A stretch of DNA of 18,866 nt from contig JBJHDM010000059.1 of the NCBI GenBank assembly GCA_050486545.1, forward strand, positions 1 through 18,866. Reading direction: 5' to 3'. The notes beneath the pieces are model-generated. The model was not told where the DNA came from. It did no database searches and was given only the letters and a program-made list of their open reading frames with translations. How positions within the stretch are numbered: position 1 is the stretch's first letter; each line of letters opens with the position of its first letter. The DNA comes from DAOMNN01 sp050486545 (GTDB lineage: Bacteria; Pseudomonadota; Gammaproteobacteria; Burkholderiales; Rhodocyclaceae). Of this stretch, positions 1 through 7,588 are shown piece by piece. A program made the translations under genes and the position numbers.

Positions 1-16
1 CACGGCCTCCAGGACC

Positions 17-97
17 AAGGGTGGATACGGCGTCCGGCGACTCACTCCCACCGAAGAGCGACTTCAGCGGGAGTGAGTGAATAATACAAGGGTGGAT
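17..97. repeat. Direct repeat AAGGGTGGAT (two copies) around a 10-bp inverted repeat
   Basis: AAGGGTGGAT occurs at 17-26 and again at 88-97. Between them lies an inverted repeat: ACTCACTCCC at 40-49 pairs with GGGAGTGAGT at 69-78 across a 19-nt spacer. The arrangement looks like an intergenic repeat cluster lying after the gene that precedes the window. It could act as a terminator stem for that gene, but no T-run follows it. Confidence 0.5.
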
Positions 98-120
98 TCG
101 CGCCGAAGGCGCAATCCACC
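91..120. repeat. REP-like hairpin, GGTGGATT...AATCCACC
   Basis: The left arm at 91-104 pairs with the right arm at 108-120 (GGCGCAATCCACC) over a GAA loop, with one bulged C. Short GC-rich palindromes bounded by GGTGGATT/AATCCACC are a familiar intergenic repeat type in proteobacterial genomes (from memory; no search was run). The following 121-250 also contain small palindromes, such as CTTCGCGAAG and GCGTACGC, but no convincing gene. Confidence 0.55.
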
Positions 121-251
121 AATGTGCGGGATGAGCGCAGGGCGACCGGGCAACGAACCAGCGAAAGCCACCGAAGTCCGACCCACGCCGGGCGCCGACT
201 GGCGGCTTGCTTCGCGAAGCCGCCCTACGCGTATTGCGTACGCGGTTGCCG

Positions 252-260
252 TGCCATACT
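252..260 (+). promoter_or_regulatory. Possible extended -10 promoter for the SIS gene
   Basis: TG at 252-253, one base, then CATACT at 255-260 resembles an extended -10 element about 75 nt before the start codon at 334. A TTGCGT-like -35 lies only 15 bp further upstream, which is short spacing. This is a weak call. Apart from this and the hairpins, 1-333 holds nothing recognisable. Confidence 0.25.
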
Positions 261-333
261 CGTAATCCCGTGCGATCGGCCCGAACGGCCCATGCTAGAC
301 TTTTTGCCTCGACACACGGAGCCCTTCCAGCGA

Positions 334-930
334 ATGGACCTGATTCAGCGCATCACCCGACAGTTCGAAGACAGCGCCCGCACCAAGCTCGACGCGCTCG
401 AAGCGCTGGCGGCGCCGATCGCCGGCGCGATCGAGATCATGACGGCGAGCCTGCTCAGCAACGGCAAGATCCTCGCCTGCGGCAACGGCGGATCAGCGGC
501 TGACGCCCAGCACTTCGCGGCCGAACTCGTGAACCGCTTCGAGATGGAGCGCCCACCGCTCGCATCGATCGCACTGACGACCGACTCCTCCATCCTGACG
601 TCGATCGCCAACGACTACGACTACGTCCAGGTGTTCTCCAAGCAGGTGCGCGCCCTTGGGCAAGCGGGCGACGTACTGCTGGCGATCTCGACCAGCGGCA
701 ACTCGCCCAATGTCATCGAGGCGATCGAGGCCGCGCACGAGCGCGAGATGAAGGTCGTGGCGCTGACCGGCAAGGGCGGCGGCCGGATCACGGAACGCCT
801 GGGCGCCGAAGACGTCCACATCTGCGTTCCGGCCGATCGGACCGCACGCATCCAGGAAGTTCACCTGCTTACCCTGCACTGTCTGTGCGACGGCATCGAC
901 AGTCTGTTACTGGGAGTCGAAGACCAATGA
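334..930 (+). CDS. gmhA: SIS-domain phosphosugar isomerase, GmhA/DiaA family
   Basis: This 198-residue protein is a single SIS (sugar isomerase) domain. The GmhA branch converts sedoheptulose 7-phosphate to heptose phosphate for lipopolysaccharide core synthesis. The DiaA branch binds DnaA and times replication initiation. Visible landmarks are CGNGGSAADAQHFAAEL near residues 48-64, the phosphate-binding STSGNS loop, and ARIQEVHLLTLH near the C-terminus. The family's metal-site Glu and His residues appear to be kept, so isomerase activity is plausible. The start at 334 (MDLIQRI) matches the family N-terminus and has GGAG at 318-321. An open frame continues upstream to 124, but that part covers the repeat region and does not look like protein. 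The next gene overlaps by ATGA and is a YraP/DolP homologue. The E. coli order is diaA-yraP, so DiaA is an equally good name. Confidence 0.88.
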   Translation: MDLIQRITRQFEDSARTKLDALEALAAPIAGAIEIMTASLLSNGKILACGNGGSAADAQHFAAELVNRFEMERPPLASIALTTDSSILTSIANDYDYVQVFSKQVRALGQAGDVLLAISTSGNSPNVIEAIEAAHEREMKVVALTGKGGGRITERLGAEDVHICVPADRTARIQEVHLLTLHCLCDGIDSLLLGVEDQ

Positions 931-1568
931 GAACCAGAAACCATTCCAGCAATCGCCGTACCCTTCTCGTGGCCTTGTGCGCCGGAGCCACCGTGCCGCT
1001 CCTGCAGGGGTGTTTTCCTGTCGCCGTGGGCGGCGCGACAGCCGCGGCGGCGATGTTCGCGGACCGTCGTACGTCGGGGGCCTACGTCGAGGACGAAGGC
1101 ATCGAATGGCGCACGCGCAGCCGCCTGCGCGAGCGCTTCGGGAGCAGCGTCAACATCAGCGTCACCTCCTACAACCGCAACGTGCTGCTGACGGGGCAGG
1201 TGTCCGATGAGGCCACGCGCGCCGAGGCAGGCCGGATCGCGGCCAGCGTCGACAATGTGCAGGGGATCATCAACGAACTGGAGATCGCCGGGCTGAGTTC
1301 GCTCACCTCGCGCAGCAACGATGCGCTGGTCACCTCGCGGGTGAAGGCCCGCTTCGTCGACGACCAGAGCTTTTCCGCGCACAACGTCAAGGTCGTCACC
1401 GAGTCCGGAACGGTATTCCTCATGGGGATCGTGACCCGGCGCGAAGCCGATGCGGCGACCGAAGTCGCACGGACCACCAGCGGGGTCCAGCGCGTGGTGC
1501 GCGTATTCGAGTACGTCAGCGACGAAGAAGCGGCCCGGCTCGACCGAAGGGTCCAGGCGCAGAACTGA
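927..1568 (+). CDS. Two-BON-domain outer-membrane lipoprotein, DolP/YraP-like
   Basis: This is a 213-residue predicted lipoprotein. The signal peptide starts MRTRNHSSNRRTLLVALCAG and ends in the lipobox Leu26-Gln27-Gly28-Cys29. Two BON domains follow, roughly residues 60-125 and 135-205. Each shows the pattern of a short helix, then VxV/VxLxGxV strands (for example NVLLTGQVSDEATRAEA and GTVFLMGIVTRREADAA). E. coli DolP has the same lipoprotein plus double-BON layout and supports outer-membrane integrity at division sites. The start is set by an ATGA overlap with the preceding isomerase gene (ATG 927, stop 928-930), indicating translational coupling. An upstream in-frame start at 885 would place an arginine-rich stretch before the signal peptide and is unlikely. 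It is convergent with mpl. Confidence 0.88.
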   Translation: MRTRNHSSNRRTLLVALCAGATVPLLQGCFPVAVGGATAAAAMFADRRTSGAYVEDEGIEWRTRSRLRERFGSSVNISVTSYNRNVLLTGQVSDEATRAEAGRIAASVDNVQGIINELEIAGLSSLTSRSNDALVTSRVKARFVDDQSFSAHNVKVVTESGTVFLMGIVTRREADAATEVARTTSGVQRVVRVFEYVSDEEAARLDRRVQAQN

Positions 1569-1662
1569 AAGCTTTAGAACAGGTCGTAGCGAGGAGTGAG
1601 CGGCGCGGCAATGGGCCCGTGCAGTCGATTCATTCGCATGCCCTGACCCGGCCGCGCTCCGT

Positions 1663-3048
1663 TCAAGGAGTCGTGTCGACCCGCTCCGCCGGGTCGGCCG
1701 ATCGCGCCCGCAATGCCTCGAGCAGCCTGCCGTGTACACCGCCGAAGCCCCCGTTGCTCATGACCAGAATGTGGTCGCCCGGACGCGCCTCCGACACCAC
1801 GTCGGCCACCAGCCGGTCCAGACGGTCATAGGTTCGCGCCTTCTCGCCCAGCGGCGCAAGCGCGATGGCCGGATCCCAGCCGAGGCCGTCGGCAAAGCAA
1901 TACACCCGCTCGGCCAGCGCGACGCTGTCGGCCAGGCGGTCCTTCATCACGCCGAGCTTCATCGTGTTCGATCGCGGTTCGAGCACGGCCAGGATGCGCC
2001 CGCGTGCCTCGCTCCGGCGCAAGCCCTCGATGGTCAGGCCGATCGCGGTCGGATGGTGCGCGAAATCGTCATAGACCTTGATGTCGTCGACGGTGCCGCG
2101 CACCTCCATGCGGCGCTTGATGCCCTTGAACTGCGCAAGGCTGCGGATCGAAGCGGACGGAGGAACCCCGACATGGCGTGCCGCCGCGATCGCCGCCAGC
2201 GCGTTGGATCGGTTGTGGCGGCCGGGCATCGGCAAGCGTGCGCTGCCGAAGGATTCGCCCCGGAAGCGGATCTCGGCCACCTCCTCCGCATCCGCGCACC
2301 GGGCCTCCCAGCCATCAACGGTCTCGAAGGTCTCGACCTCGGACCAGCATCCGCGTTCGAGCACACGCCGCAGGCTTTCCTCGCCGGCATTGGCGAGGAT
2401 GCGCCCGGAGCGCGGAACGGTCCTGACGAGGTGGTGGAACTGGGTCTCGATCGCGGCCAAGTCCGGAAAGATGTCCGCGTGATCGTATTCGAGATTGTTC
2501 AGCACCAGCGTGCGCGGCCGGTAATGCAGGAACTTGGAACGCTTGTCGCAGAAGGCCGTGTCGTACTCGTCGGCCTCGATGACGAAGAAGGCCCCGTCGG
2601 TCAGTCGTGCCGACACCCCGAAATTGCGCGGAATGCCCCCGACCAGGAACCCCGGTTCGAGTCCGGCATCCTCGAGCAGCCAGGCCAGCATCGCCGTGGT
2701 CGTCGTCTTGCCGTGGGTGCCGGCAACCGCCAGTACCCAGTGATCGCGCAGGATGTTCTCGGCCAGCCATTGCGGTCCCGACACATAGGGCAGCCCCTTG
2801 TCGAGAATTGCCTCGAGCAGCGGATTGCCGCGCGAGATCGCATTGCCGATCACGAACACATCCGGACGAATGCCGACCTGGGCCGGATCGTACCCTTCGA
2901 TCAGTCCGATCTCCTGTTCGGCCAACTGCGTGCTCATCGGCGGATAGACGTTGGCGTCGCAGCCGGTCACGGTATGCCCGGAAGCACGCGCGAGCAATGC
3001 GACACCGCCCATGAAGGTTCCGCAGATGCCCAGAATGTGGATATGCAT
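1663..3048 (-). CDS. mpl: UDP-N-acetylmuramate:L-alanyl-gamma-D-glutamyl-meso-diaminopimelate ligase
   Basis: Mpl attaches recycled murein tripeptide to UDP-MurNAc in the cytoplasm, bypassing MurC, MurD and MurE. The 461-residue product has the Mur-ligase layout. The N-terminal Rossmann part starts MHIHILGICGTFMGGVALLA. A central ATP-binding domain carries the P-loop AGTHGKTTTTAM at about 109-120. A C-terminal ligase domain contains YDDFAHHPTAI. The sequence after the start, with CDANVYPPMSTQL, is the Mpl rather than MurC signature. The start at 3048 was chosen because homology begins exactly there. The open frame runs on to 3129 but would cross the divergent promoter region. The gene ends convergent to the BON lipoprotein, with 94 nt between them. 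Confidence 0.95.
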   Translation of the reverse strand: MHIHILGICGTFMGGVALLARASGHTVTGCDANVYPPMSTQLAEQEIGLIEGYDPAQVGIRPDVFVIGNAISRGNPLLEAILDKGLPYVSGPQWLAENILRDHWVLAVAGTHGKTTTTAMLAWLLEDAGLEPGFLVGGIPRNFGVSARLTDGAFFVIEADEYDTAFCDKRSKFLHYRPRTLVLNNLEYDHADIFPDLAAIETQFHHLVRTVPRSGRILANAGEESLRRVLERGCWSEVETFETVDGWEARCADAEEVAEIRFRGESFGSARLPMPGRHNRSNALAAIAAARHVGVPPSASIRSLAQFKGIKRRMEVRGTVDDIKVYDDFAHHPTAIGLTIEGLRRSEARGRILAVLEPRSNTMKLGVMKDRLADSVALAERVYCFADGLGWDPAIALAPLGEKARTYDRLDRLVADVVSEARPGDHILVMSNGGFGGVHGRLLEALRARSADPAERVDTTP

Positions 3049-3071
3049 CAAAGTCCCGTAACCGCCCGCTG

Positions 3072-3094
3072 TGTAGAATGCGGCACATTCTACA
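3072..3094. promoter_or_regulatory. Divergent promoter/operator palindrome between mpl and the nucleotidyltransferase-like gene
   Basis: TGTAGAATG (3072-3080) and CATTCTACA (3086-3094) form a perfect 9-bp inverted repeat with a 5-bp spacer. Each arm contains TAGAAT, a good -10 box, reading rightward at 3074-3079 and leftward at 3092-3087. The predicted start sites would give leaders of about 20-35 nt to mpl (start 3048) and to the gene at 3108. No good -35 is seen on either side, so an activator or repressor binding the palindrome is possible. Confidence 0.5.
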
Positions 3095-3107
3095 TCGGCC
3101 GACGACC

Positions 3108-3710
3108 ATGACCTCCCGCTCCCACGCAACGAGGGCCGGAAACCTGCGGCGCGAGATCGCCGCCCTGGCCGCGCGCATGATGGCCGAAGACGGCATCAGC
3201 GACTTCGGGTTCGCCAAACGCAAGGCCGCCCGACAACTGGGTACGCCCGATCACGTCGTGCTGCCCACCAACGCCGAGATCGAAGCCGAACTGCGTGCCT
3301 GGCATGCGCTCTACCAGGACGAGGAACAGACCGAGCGCATCTACCGGATGCGTTCGGCGGCCGTGGGCGTCATGCGTTTTCTGGAGGACTTCAATCCCTA
3401 CCTCACCGGCGGCGCGCTGGACGGAACCGCCGGCCGCTACTCCGAGGTCGAAATCGAGCTGTATCCGGACAGCGCCAAGGATGTGGAGATCTTCTTCCTG
3501 AACCAGGATCTCCAGTACGAACACCGCGAACCCCGCCGCCCCGCGCCCGGCCTGCCCGAGGCGGTGATCTGTTTCGACTGGGACGAGGTGCCGATCCGCC
3601 TATCCATCTTCGAAGCCCATTCCGCACGCGCAGGCCGCCGGGCGGTGGAACGCGCACGACTTCCCGCGATCCAAGCCCTGCTCGACAACAACGAGATCGT
3701 CCCCGAATGA
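3108..3710 (+). CDS. Conserved hypothetical protein, nucleotidyltransferase-like
   Basis: This 200-residue protein is of unproven function. The N-terminal part (1-95) is helical and charged, with GISDFGFAKRKAARQLG at 29-45. The central part, FNPYLTGGALDGTAGRYSE at 95-113 followed by EIELY, resembles the nucleotidyltransferase-fold signature (Gly-Gly, then an acidic pair on a strand). The acidic positions here are Glu113, Glu115 and Glu117 instead of the usual Asp pair. A later strand, VICFDWDEVPIRLSIFEA, could supply the third acidic residue. Related proteins of this layout are common next to mpl in beta- and gammaproteobacteria, as I recall. The start at 3108 avoids the palindrome at 3072-3094. 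The stop overlaps the start of the TlpA-like gene by ATGA, so the two are probably co-translated. Confidence 0.7.
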   Translation: MTSRSHATRAGNLRREIAALAARMMAEDGISDFGFAKRKAARQLGTPDHVVLPTNAEIEAELRAWHALYQDEEQTERIYRMRSAAVGVMRFLEDFNPYLTGGALDGTAGRYSEVEIELYPDSAKDVEIFFLNQDLQYEHREPRRPAPGLPEAVICFDWDEVPIRLSIFEAHSARAGRRAVERARLPAIQALLDNNEIVPE

Positions 3711-4258
3711 ACCGAATCGCACGAAACCTCCTGATCGCAGCGATCGCCGGCAGCGCCGCGCTCGCCGGCTACCTGACCCATCGCAGCCTGCAACCGGCAG
3801 CAGCCACGACGCCCACGACCGCCGCCGGCAGCGAAGGCGAGATCCTGCTCGCACTCACGCTCCCCGACGCCGACGGCGTCGAGTACGCGCTGGAGCAGTG
3901 GCGCGGCAACGTCATGGTCGTCAATTTCTGGGCGACGTGGTGTCCGCCCTGCATCAAGGAGATTCCGGAATTCTCGGCGGTGAGCCGCCGCTATGCCGAC
4001 GCCCCGGTGCAGTTCGTCGGCATCAGTGTGGACACCATCGAAAACGTCGTCGAGTTCGCCGAAGAGCACCAGGTCCCCTACCCGCTGCTGATCGGGACCT
4101 CGCAGCACCTGATGCAGATCACCGAACTGTCGAACAGCCCCCCGGCCATGCCGCTGACGGTGATCCTCGATGAAACCGGCAAGGCGCGCCACGTCAGGCT
4201 CGGAGTCTTGAACGAAGTCGAACTCGAAGGCAAAATTCGCGCATTGCTGCCGCGCTAG
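3707..4258 (+). CDS. TlpA/ResA-type thiol-disulfide oxidoreductase, membrane-anchored
   Basis: This 183-residue periplasmic thioredoxin-fold protein carries an N-terminal signal anchor (residues 7-25, NLLIAAIAGSAALAGYLTH). The redox motif WATWCPPC has cysteines at 79 and 82, after VVNFW. The family's cis-proline region appears as SPPAMPLTVILDE. Such proteins reduce disulfides outside the membrane, for example in cytochrome c maturation or copper-centre assembly. No partner gene is nearby to say which. The start is fixed by the ATGA overlap with the preceding gene. The product is of normal length for the family. It lies 51 nt upstream of aroQ. Confidence 0.88.
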   Translation: MNRIARNLLIAAIAGSAALAGYLTHRSLQPAAATTPTTAAGSEGEILLALTLPDADGVEYALEQWRGNVMVVNFWATWCPPCIKEIPEFSAVSRRYADAPVQFVGISVDTIENVVEFAEEHQVPYPLLIGTSQHLMQITELSNSPPAMPLTVILDETGKARHVRLGVLNEVELEGKIRALLPR

Positions 4259-4292
4259 GGGCCACCACCCTCTGGACAAAATGCCTCGATTT

Positions 4293-4308
4293 GCGGCAAA
4301 CTTGCCGC
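4293..4308 (+). promoter_or_regulatory. Hairpin directly before the aroQ start codon
   Basis: GCGGCAA (4293-4299) and TTGCCGC (4302-4308) are perfect complements ending 1 nt before the ATG at 4310. They occupy the space where a ribosome binding site should be. No purine-rich Shine-Dalgarno is visible nearby. This may lower or regulate aroQ translation. It is seen in sequence only. Confidence 0.35.
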
Positions 4309-4309
4309 C

Positions 4310-4801
4310 ATGACGCGCTCAAAAAGCAAGAAAACCAAGGAATCCCCGCCGCCGCCCTCGCGACGGATCCTCGCACTGCACGGCCCCAATCTCAACCTGT
4401 TGGGCGCGCGCGAACCCGAAATCTACGGCCACACCACCCTGTCCGACATCCACGCGGCGATGGAAGCTCGGGCGCGGGTCGACGGGGTCGTGGTCGAGTC
4501 CTTCCAGAGCAATCACGAAGGGCAACTGATCGACCGGATCCAGGCCGCGGCATCCGAGGGCGTCGAGTTCATCGTGATCAATCCGGCCGGCTACACCCAC
4601 ACCAGCGTCGCCATCCGCGATGCGCTGGCGGCCGTGGCGATCCCCTATATCGAGGTGCATCTTTCGAATATCCACGCGAGGGAGCCGTTCCGGCATCACT
4701 CGTATTTTTCCGATCGCGCCGTCGGCGTGATCTGCGGACTGGGCGCGTATGGCTACATGGCCGCTCTCGAGTTCGCGCTCTCCCACCTGAGAGAACATTG
4801 A
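4310..4801 (+). CDS. aroQ: Type II 3-dehydroquinate dehydratase
   Basis: AroQ removes water from 3-dehydroquinate to give 3-dehydroshikimate, the third step of the shikimate pathway. The 163-residue product has the family signature HGPNLNLLGAREPEIYG at 24-40, with Tyr39 as the expected catalytic tyrosine. It also has ESFQSNHEGQLIDRI, NPAGYTHTSVAIRDAL and EVHLSNIHAREPFRHHS, the last containing the catalytic-site histidine and arginine. The first 19 residues (MTRSKSKKTKESPPPPSRR) are a basic, proline-rich extension before the usual start of the fold. No alternative ATG lies between 4310 and the conserved region. The aroQ-accB-accC order is widespread in proteobacteria. Confidence 0.95.
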   Translation: MTRSKSKKTKESPPPPSRRILALHGPNLNLLGAREPEIYGHTTLSDIHAAMEARARVDGVVVESFQSNHEGQLIDRIQAAASEGVEFIVINPAGYTHTSVAIRDALAAVAIPYIEVHLSNIHAREPFRHHSYFSDRAVGVICGLGAYGYMAALEFALSHLREH

Positions 4802-4856
4802 ACCCATCAACAGGGTTGCGCCGTTCGGCGCGGATCGACCCTGCCCGGAGAACAAC

Positions 4857-5315
4857 ATGGATTTGCGCAAACTGAAGAAGCTCATCGACCTCGTCCAGGA
4901 GTCCGGTATTTCCGAACTGGAAATCACCGAGGGTGAGGAGAAGGTCCGGATCGCCAAGTACCCGCCGCACGGCGCCAACACGGCACCGGTCCTGCACGCG
5001 CCGGCTCCGGTGCATTTCACCCCGCCGCCCGCGACCTCTTCAGCGCCGCCCGACGACACCGCGGCCGATGCCCTGCCCCCCGGCCACATCGTCAAGTCGC
5101 CGATGGTCGGCACCTTTTACCGCGCAGCCTCCCCCGGCGCCAAGCCCTTCGCCGACGTCGGCCAGAAGGTCGCCGCAGGCGAGCGTCTGTGCATCATCGA
5201 AGCGATGAAGCTGATGAACGAGATCGAGTCGGACGTAGACGGCGTCGTCAAGGCCATCCTCGTCGACAACGGCCAACCGGTCGAATACGGCCAACCCCTC
5301 TTCGTCATCGGCTGA
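4857..5315 (+). CDS. accB: Biotin carboxyl carrier protein of acetyl-CoA carboxylase
   Basis: AccB carries the biotin that shuttles CO2 from AccC to the carboxyltransferase AccAD, making malonyl-CoA for fatty-acid synthesis. The 152-residue protein has the usual helical N-terminus (MDLRKLKKLIDLVQESGISE) and an Ala/Pro linker at about 42-75. A C-terminal biotinyl domain follows from about 76, including SPMVGTFYRAASPGAKPF. Biotin is expected on Lys118 within EAMKLMNEIE. A GGAG ribosome site sits 6-8 nt before the ATG. A 5-bp GC hairpin (4818-4831) lies in the 55-nt gap after aroQ. The accC start follows the stop codon by 5 nt. Confidence 0.97.
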   Translation: MDLRKLKKLIDLVQESGISELEITEGEEKVRIAKYPPHGANTAPVLHAPAPVHFTPPPATSSAPPDDTAADALPPGHIVKSPMVGTFYRAASPGAKPFADVGQKVAAGERLCIIEAMKLMNEIESDVDGVVKAILVDNGQPVEYGQPLFVIG

Positions 5316-5320
5316 TCCCC

Positions 5321-6682
5321 ATGTTCGAGAAGATCCTGATCGCCAATAGGGGGGAGATCGCCCTTCGCGTGCTGCGCGCCTGCCGCGAGTTGGGCATTCG
5401 GACCGTCGCGGTGCATTCCGAAGCCGATACCGAAGCCAAGTACGTGAAGCTTGCCGACGAATCCGTGTGCATCGGTCCGGCCTCCTCGACCCTGAGCTAT
5501 CTCAACGTCCCGGCGATCATCTCTGCAGCCGAGGTCACCGACGCCGAAGCGATCCATCCGGGCTATGGCTTCCTGTCCGAGAATGCGGATTTCGCAGAGC
5601 GGGTCGAGCAGTCGGGGTTCGTCTTCATCGGGCCGCGGCCCGAGACGATCCGGATGATGGGCGACAAGGTCAGCGCCAAGGATACGATGAAGGCCGCTTC
5701 CGTACCCTGCGTACCGGGCTCGGACGGTGCGCTTCCGGAAGATCCCAAGGAGATCATCCGCATCGCACGCAGCATGGGCTATCCGGTGATCATCAAGGCC
5801 GCAGGCGGCGGCGGCGGGCGCGGCATGCGCGTCGTACACACCGAGGCGGCCCTGCTCAACGCGGTCACGACGACCCAGTCGGAGGCACTTGCCGCTTTCG
5901 GCAACCCCGTCGTGTACATGGAGAAGTACCTCGAGAATCCGCGCCACATCGAGATCCAGGTGCTCGCCGACCAGCACGGCAACGCCGTCCACCTGGGCGA
6001 GCGCGATTGCTCGATGCAGCGACGTCACCAGAAGGTGATCGAGGAAGCCCCCGCTCCCGGCATCGATCGCAAGCACATCGACAGGATCGGTGAGCGTTGC
6101 GCCGAAGCCTGCCGCACGATCGGCTATCGCGGCGCGGGAACCTTCGAGTTCCTCTACGAGAACGGCGAGTTCTACTTCATCGAGATGAACACCCGCGTGC
6201 AGGTCGAACACCCGGTCACCGAACTGGTCACCGGAATCGACATCGTGCAGGCCCAGATCCGCATCGCGGCCGGCGAGAAACTGTGGTTCGGCCAGAAGCA
6301 GGTCAACGTGCGCGGGCACGCGATCGAATGCCGAATCAACGCCGAGGATCCGTTCAAGTTCACCCCCAGCCCGGGCCGGATCACCAACTGGCACATGCCG
6401 GGCGGGCCCGGCATCCGCGTCGACTCGCACGTCTATAACGGCTACACGGTTCCGCCGTACTACGATTCGATGATCGGCAAGCTGATCGCCTGCGGCGATA
6501 CGCGCGAACAGGCCATCCGCCGGATGCGCATCGCGCTGTCGGAGATGGCCATCGAGGGCATCAAGACCAACGTGCCGCTGCACCAGGAACTGATGCTGGA
6601 TGGAGGCTTCGTCGAAGGCGGGACCAGCATCCACTATCTCGAACACCGGCTCGCCGACCGGGGTGAAGTCCGGAAATCCTGA
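5321..6682 (+). CDS. accC: Biotin carboxylase subunit of acetyl-CoA carboxylase
   Basis: AccC uses ATP and bicarbonate to carboxylate the biotin on AccB. The 453-residue length and full ATP-grasp layout are normal. The N-terminal domain begins MFEKILIANRGEIALRVLRA. The glycine-rich loop AAGGGGGRGMRVVH follows, then HIEIQVLADQHGN and the active-site stretch FIEMNTRVQVEHPVTE. The C-terminal domain has the AIECRINAED and FTPSPGRI motifs. The start at 5321 matches the conserved N-terminus. The longer open frame back to 5189 overlaps the AccB biotin-domain coding region in another frame and is not real. It is tightly coupled to accB and followed after 15 nt by prmA. Confidence 0.97.
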   Translation: MFEKILIANRGEIALRVLRACRELGIRTVAVHSEADTEAKYVKLADESVCIGPASSTLSYLNVPAIISAAEVTDAEAIHPGYGFLSENADFAERVEQSGFVFIGPRPETIRMMGDKVSAKDTMKAASVPCVPGSDGALPEDPKEIIRIARSMGYPVIIKAAGGGGGRGMRVVHTEAALLNAVTTTQSEALAAFGNPVVYMEKYLENPRHIEIQVLADQHGNAVHLGERDCSMQRRHQKVIEEAPAPGIDRKHIDRIGERCAEACRTIGYRGAGTFEFLYENGEFYFIEMNTRVQVEHPVTELVTGIDIVQAQIRIAAGEKLWFGQKQVNVRGHAIECRINAEDPFKFTPSPGRITNWHMPGGPGIRVDSHVYNGYTVPPYYDSMIGKLIACGDTREQAIRRMRIALSEMAIEGIKTNVPLHQELMLDGGFVEGGTSIHYLEHRLADRGEVRKS

Positions 6683-6697
6683 CCGACACGTACGACG

Positions 6698-7585
6698 ATG
6701 TGGATCTCGGTCACCCTTCAGGCGGAAGCGAACCGGGCCGAGGCACTGTCCGACGCACTGATGGAAGCCGGGGCGCTTTCGGTGACGATCGAGGACGCCG
6801 ACGCCGGCACCGACGCCGAACAGCCTCAATTCGGCGAGCCCGGCCATTACCCGCAACGCCTGTGGGACCACAGTCGCGTCGTGGCCCTGTTCGATCCGGA
6901 GATCGACCTCGCCACGGCACTCGCCGAGGCCGCGGTCGCAGCCGGGTTCGATGCGGTCCCGGCCTTCACGACCGAGGAAGTAGCGGAACAGAACTGGGTG
7001 CAGCTCACCCAGAGCCAGTTCGACCCGATCCGCATCACCGAGCGCCTCTGGATCGTCCCCTCCTGGCACGACGCGCCGGACCCCCAGGCCATCAACATCG
7101 AACTCGACCCCGGCATGGCCTTCGGCACGGGCTCGCATCCGACCACGCGGCTGTGCCTGCAATGGCTGTGCGAAACGGTCACGCCCGGCAGCACGGTACT
7201 GGACTACGGCTGCGGATCCGGTATTCTCGGAATCGTCGCCGCCAGGCTCGGGGCCGCCGACGTCCTGGGCGTGGACATCGACGACAAGGCTCTTGAATCG
7301 GCACGCTTCAACGCCGCACGCAACGAGGTCGCGATGCGATTCCAGAACACGGGGACACGACTGGACGAGCGTTTCGATGTCGTCGTCGCCAACATCCTGA
7401 CCAACCCGCTGCGCGTTCTCGCACCGCTGCTGGCGGCGCGGATCGCGCCGGGCGGCCGGATCGCGCTCTCGGGAATTCTCGAATCGCAGGCCGAGATGGT
7501 GATCGGGGCCTATGCCCCCTTCGTCCGGCTCGTCCCCGGCGCCTGCAGCGAAGGCTGGATCCGCCTCGAAGGCCAGGCACCGTAG
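6698..7585 (+). CDS. prmA: Ribosomal protein L11 methyltransferase
   Basis: PrmA transfers methyl groups from S-adenosylmethionine to several amino groups of ribosomal protein L11. The 295-residue product has the N-terminal L11-recognition domain (MWISVTLQAEANRAEALSDAL) and a linker. The class I methyltransferase domain follows: ELDPGMAFGTGSHPTTRLCL at about 135-154, the AdoMet-binding motif VLDYGCGSGILGI at 167-179, and VVANILTNPL as motif IV. Length and motif order are complete. It sits 15 nt after accC and 3 nt before the first DUF3426 gene, the common proteobacterial order. Confidence 0.96.
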   Translation: MWISVTLQAEANRAEALSDALMEAGALSVTIEDADAGTDAEQPQFGEPGHYPQRLWDHSRVVALFDPEIDLATALAEAAVAAGFDAVPAFTTEEVAEQNWVQLTQSQFDPIRITERLWIVPSWHDAPDPQAINIELDPGMAFGTGSHPTTRLCLQWLCETVTPGSTVLDYGCGSGILGIVAARLGAADVLGVDIDDKALESARFNAARNEVAMRFQNTGTRLDERFDVVVANILTNPLRVLAPLLAARIAPGGRIALSGILESQAEMVIGAYAPFVRLVPGACSEGWIRLEGQAP

Positions 7586-7588
7586 ATC

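Noticed and set aside
1732..3111. 459-codon open frame antisense to mpl
   Set aside because: It is fully covered by mpl, which has complete family motifs. The antisense product has no recognisable domain.
5117..7162. 681-codon open frame antisense to accB, accC and prmA
   Set aside because: It is the mirror of strongly supported genes in GC-rich DNA. Its arginine-, aspartate- and glycine-rich composition is typical of a shadow frame and no domain is recognisable.
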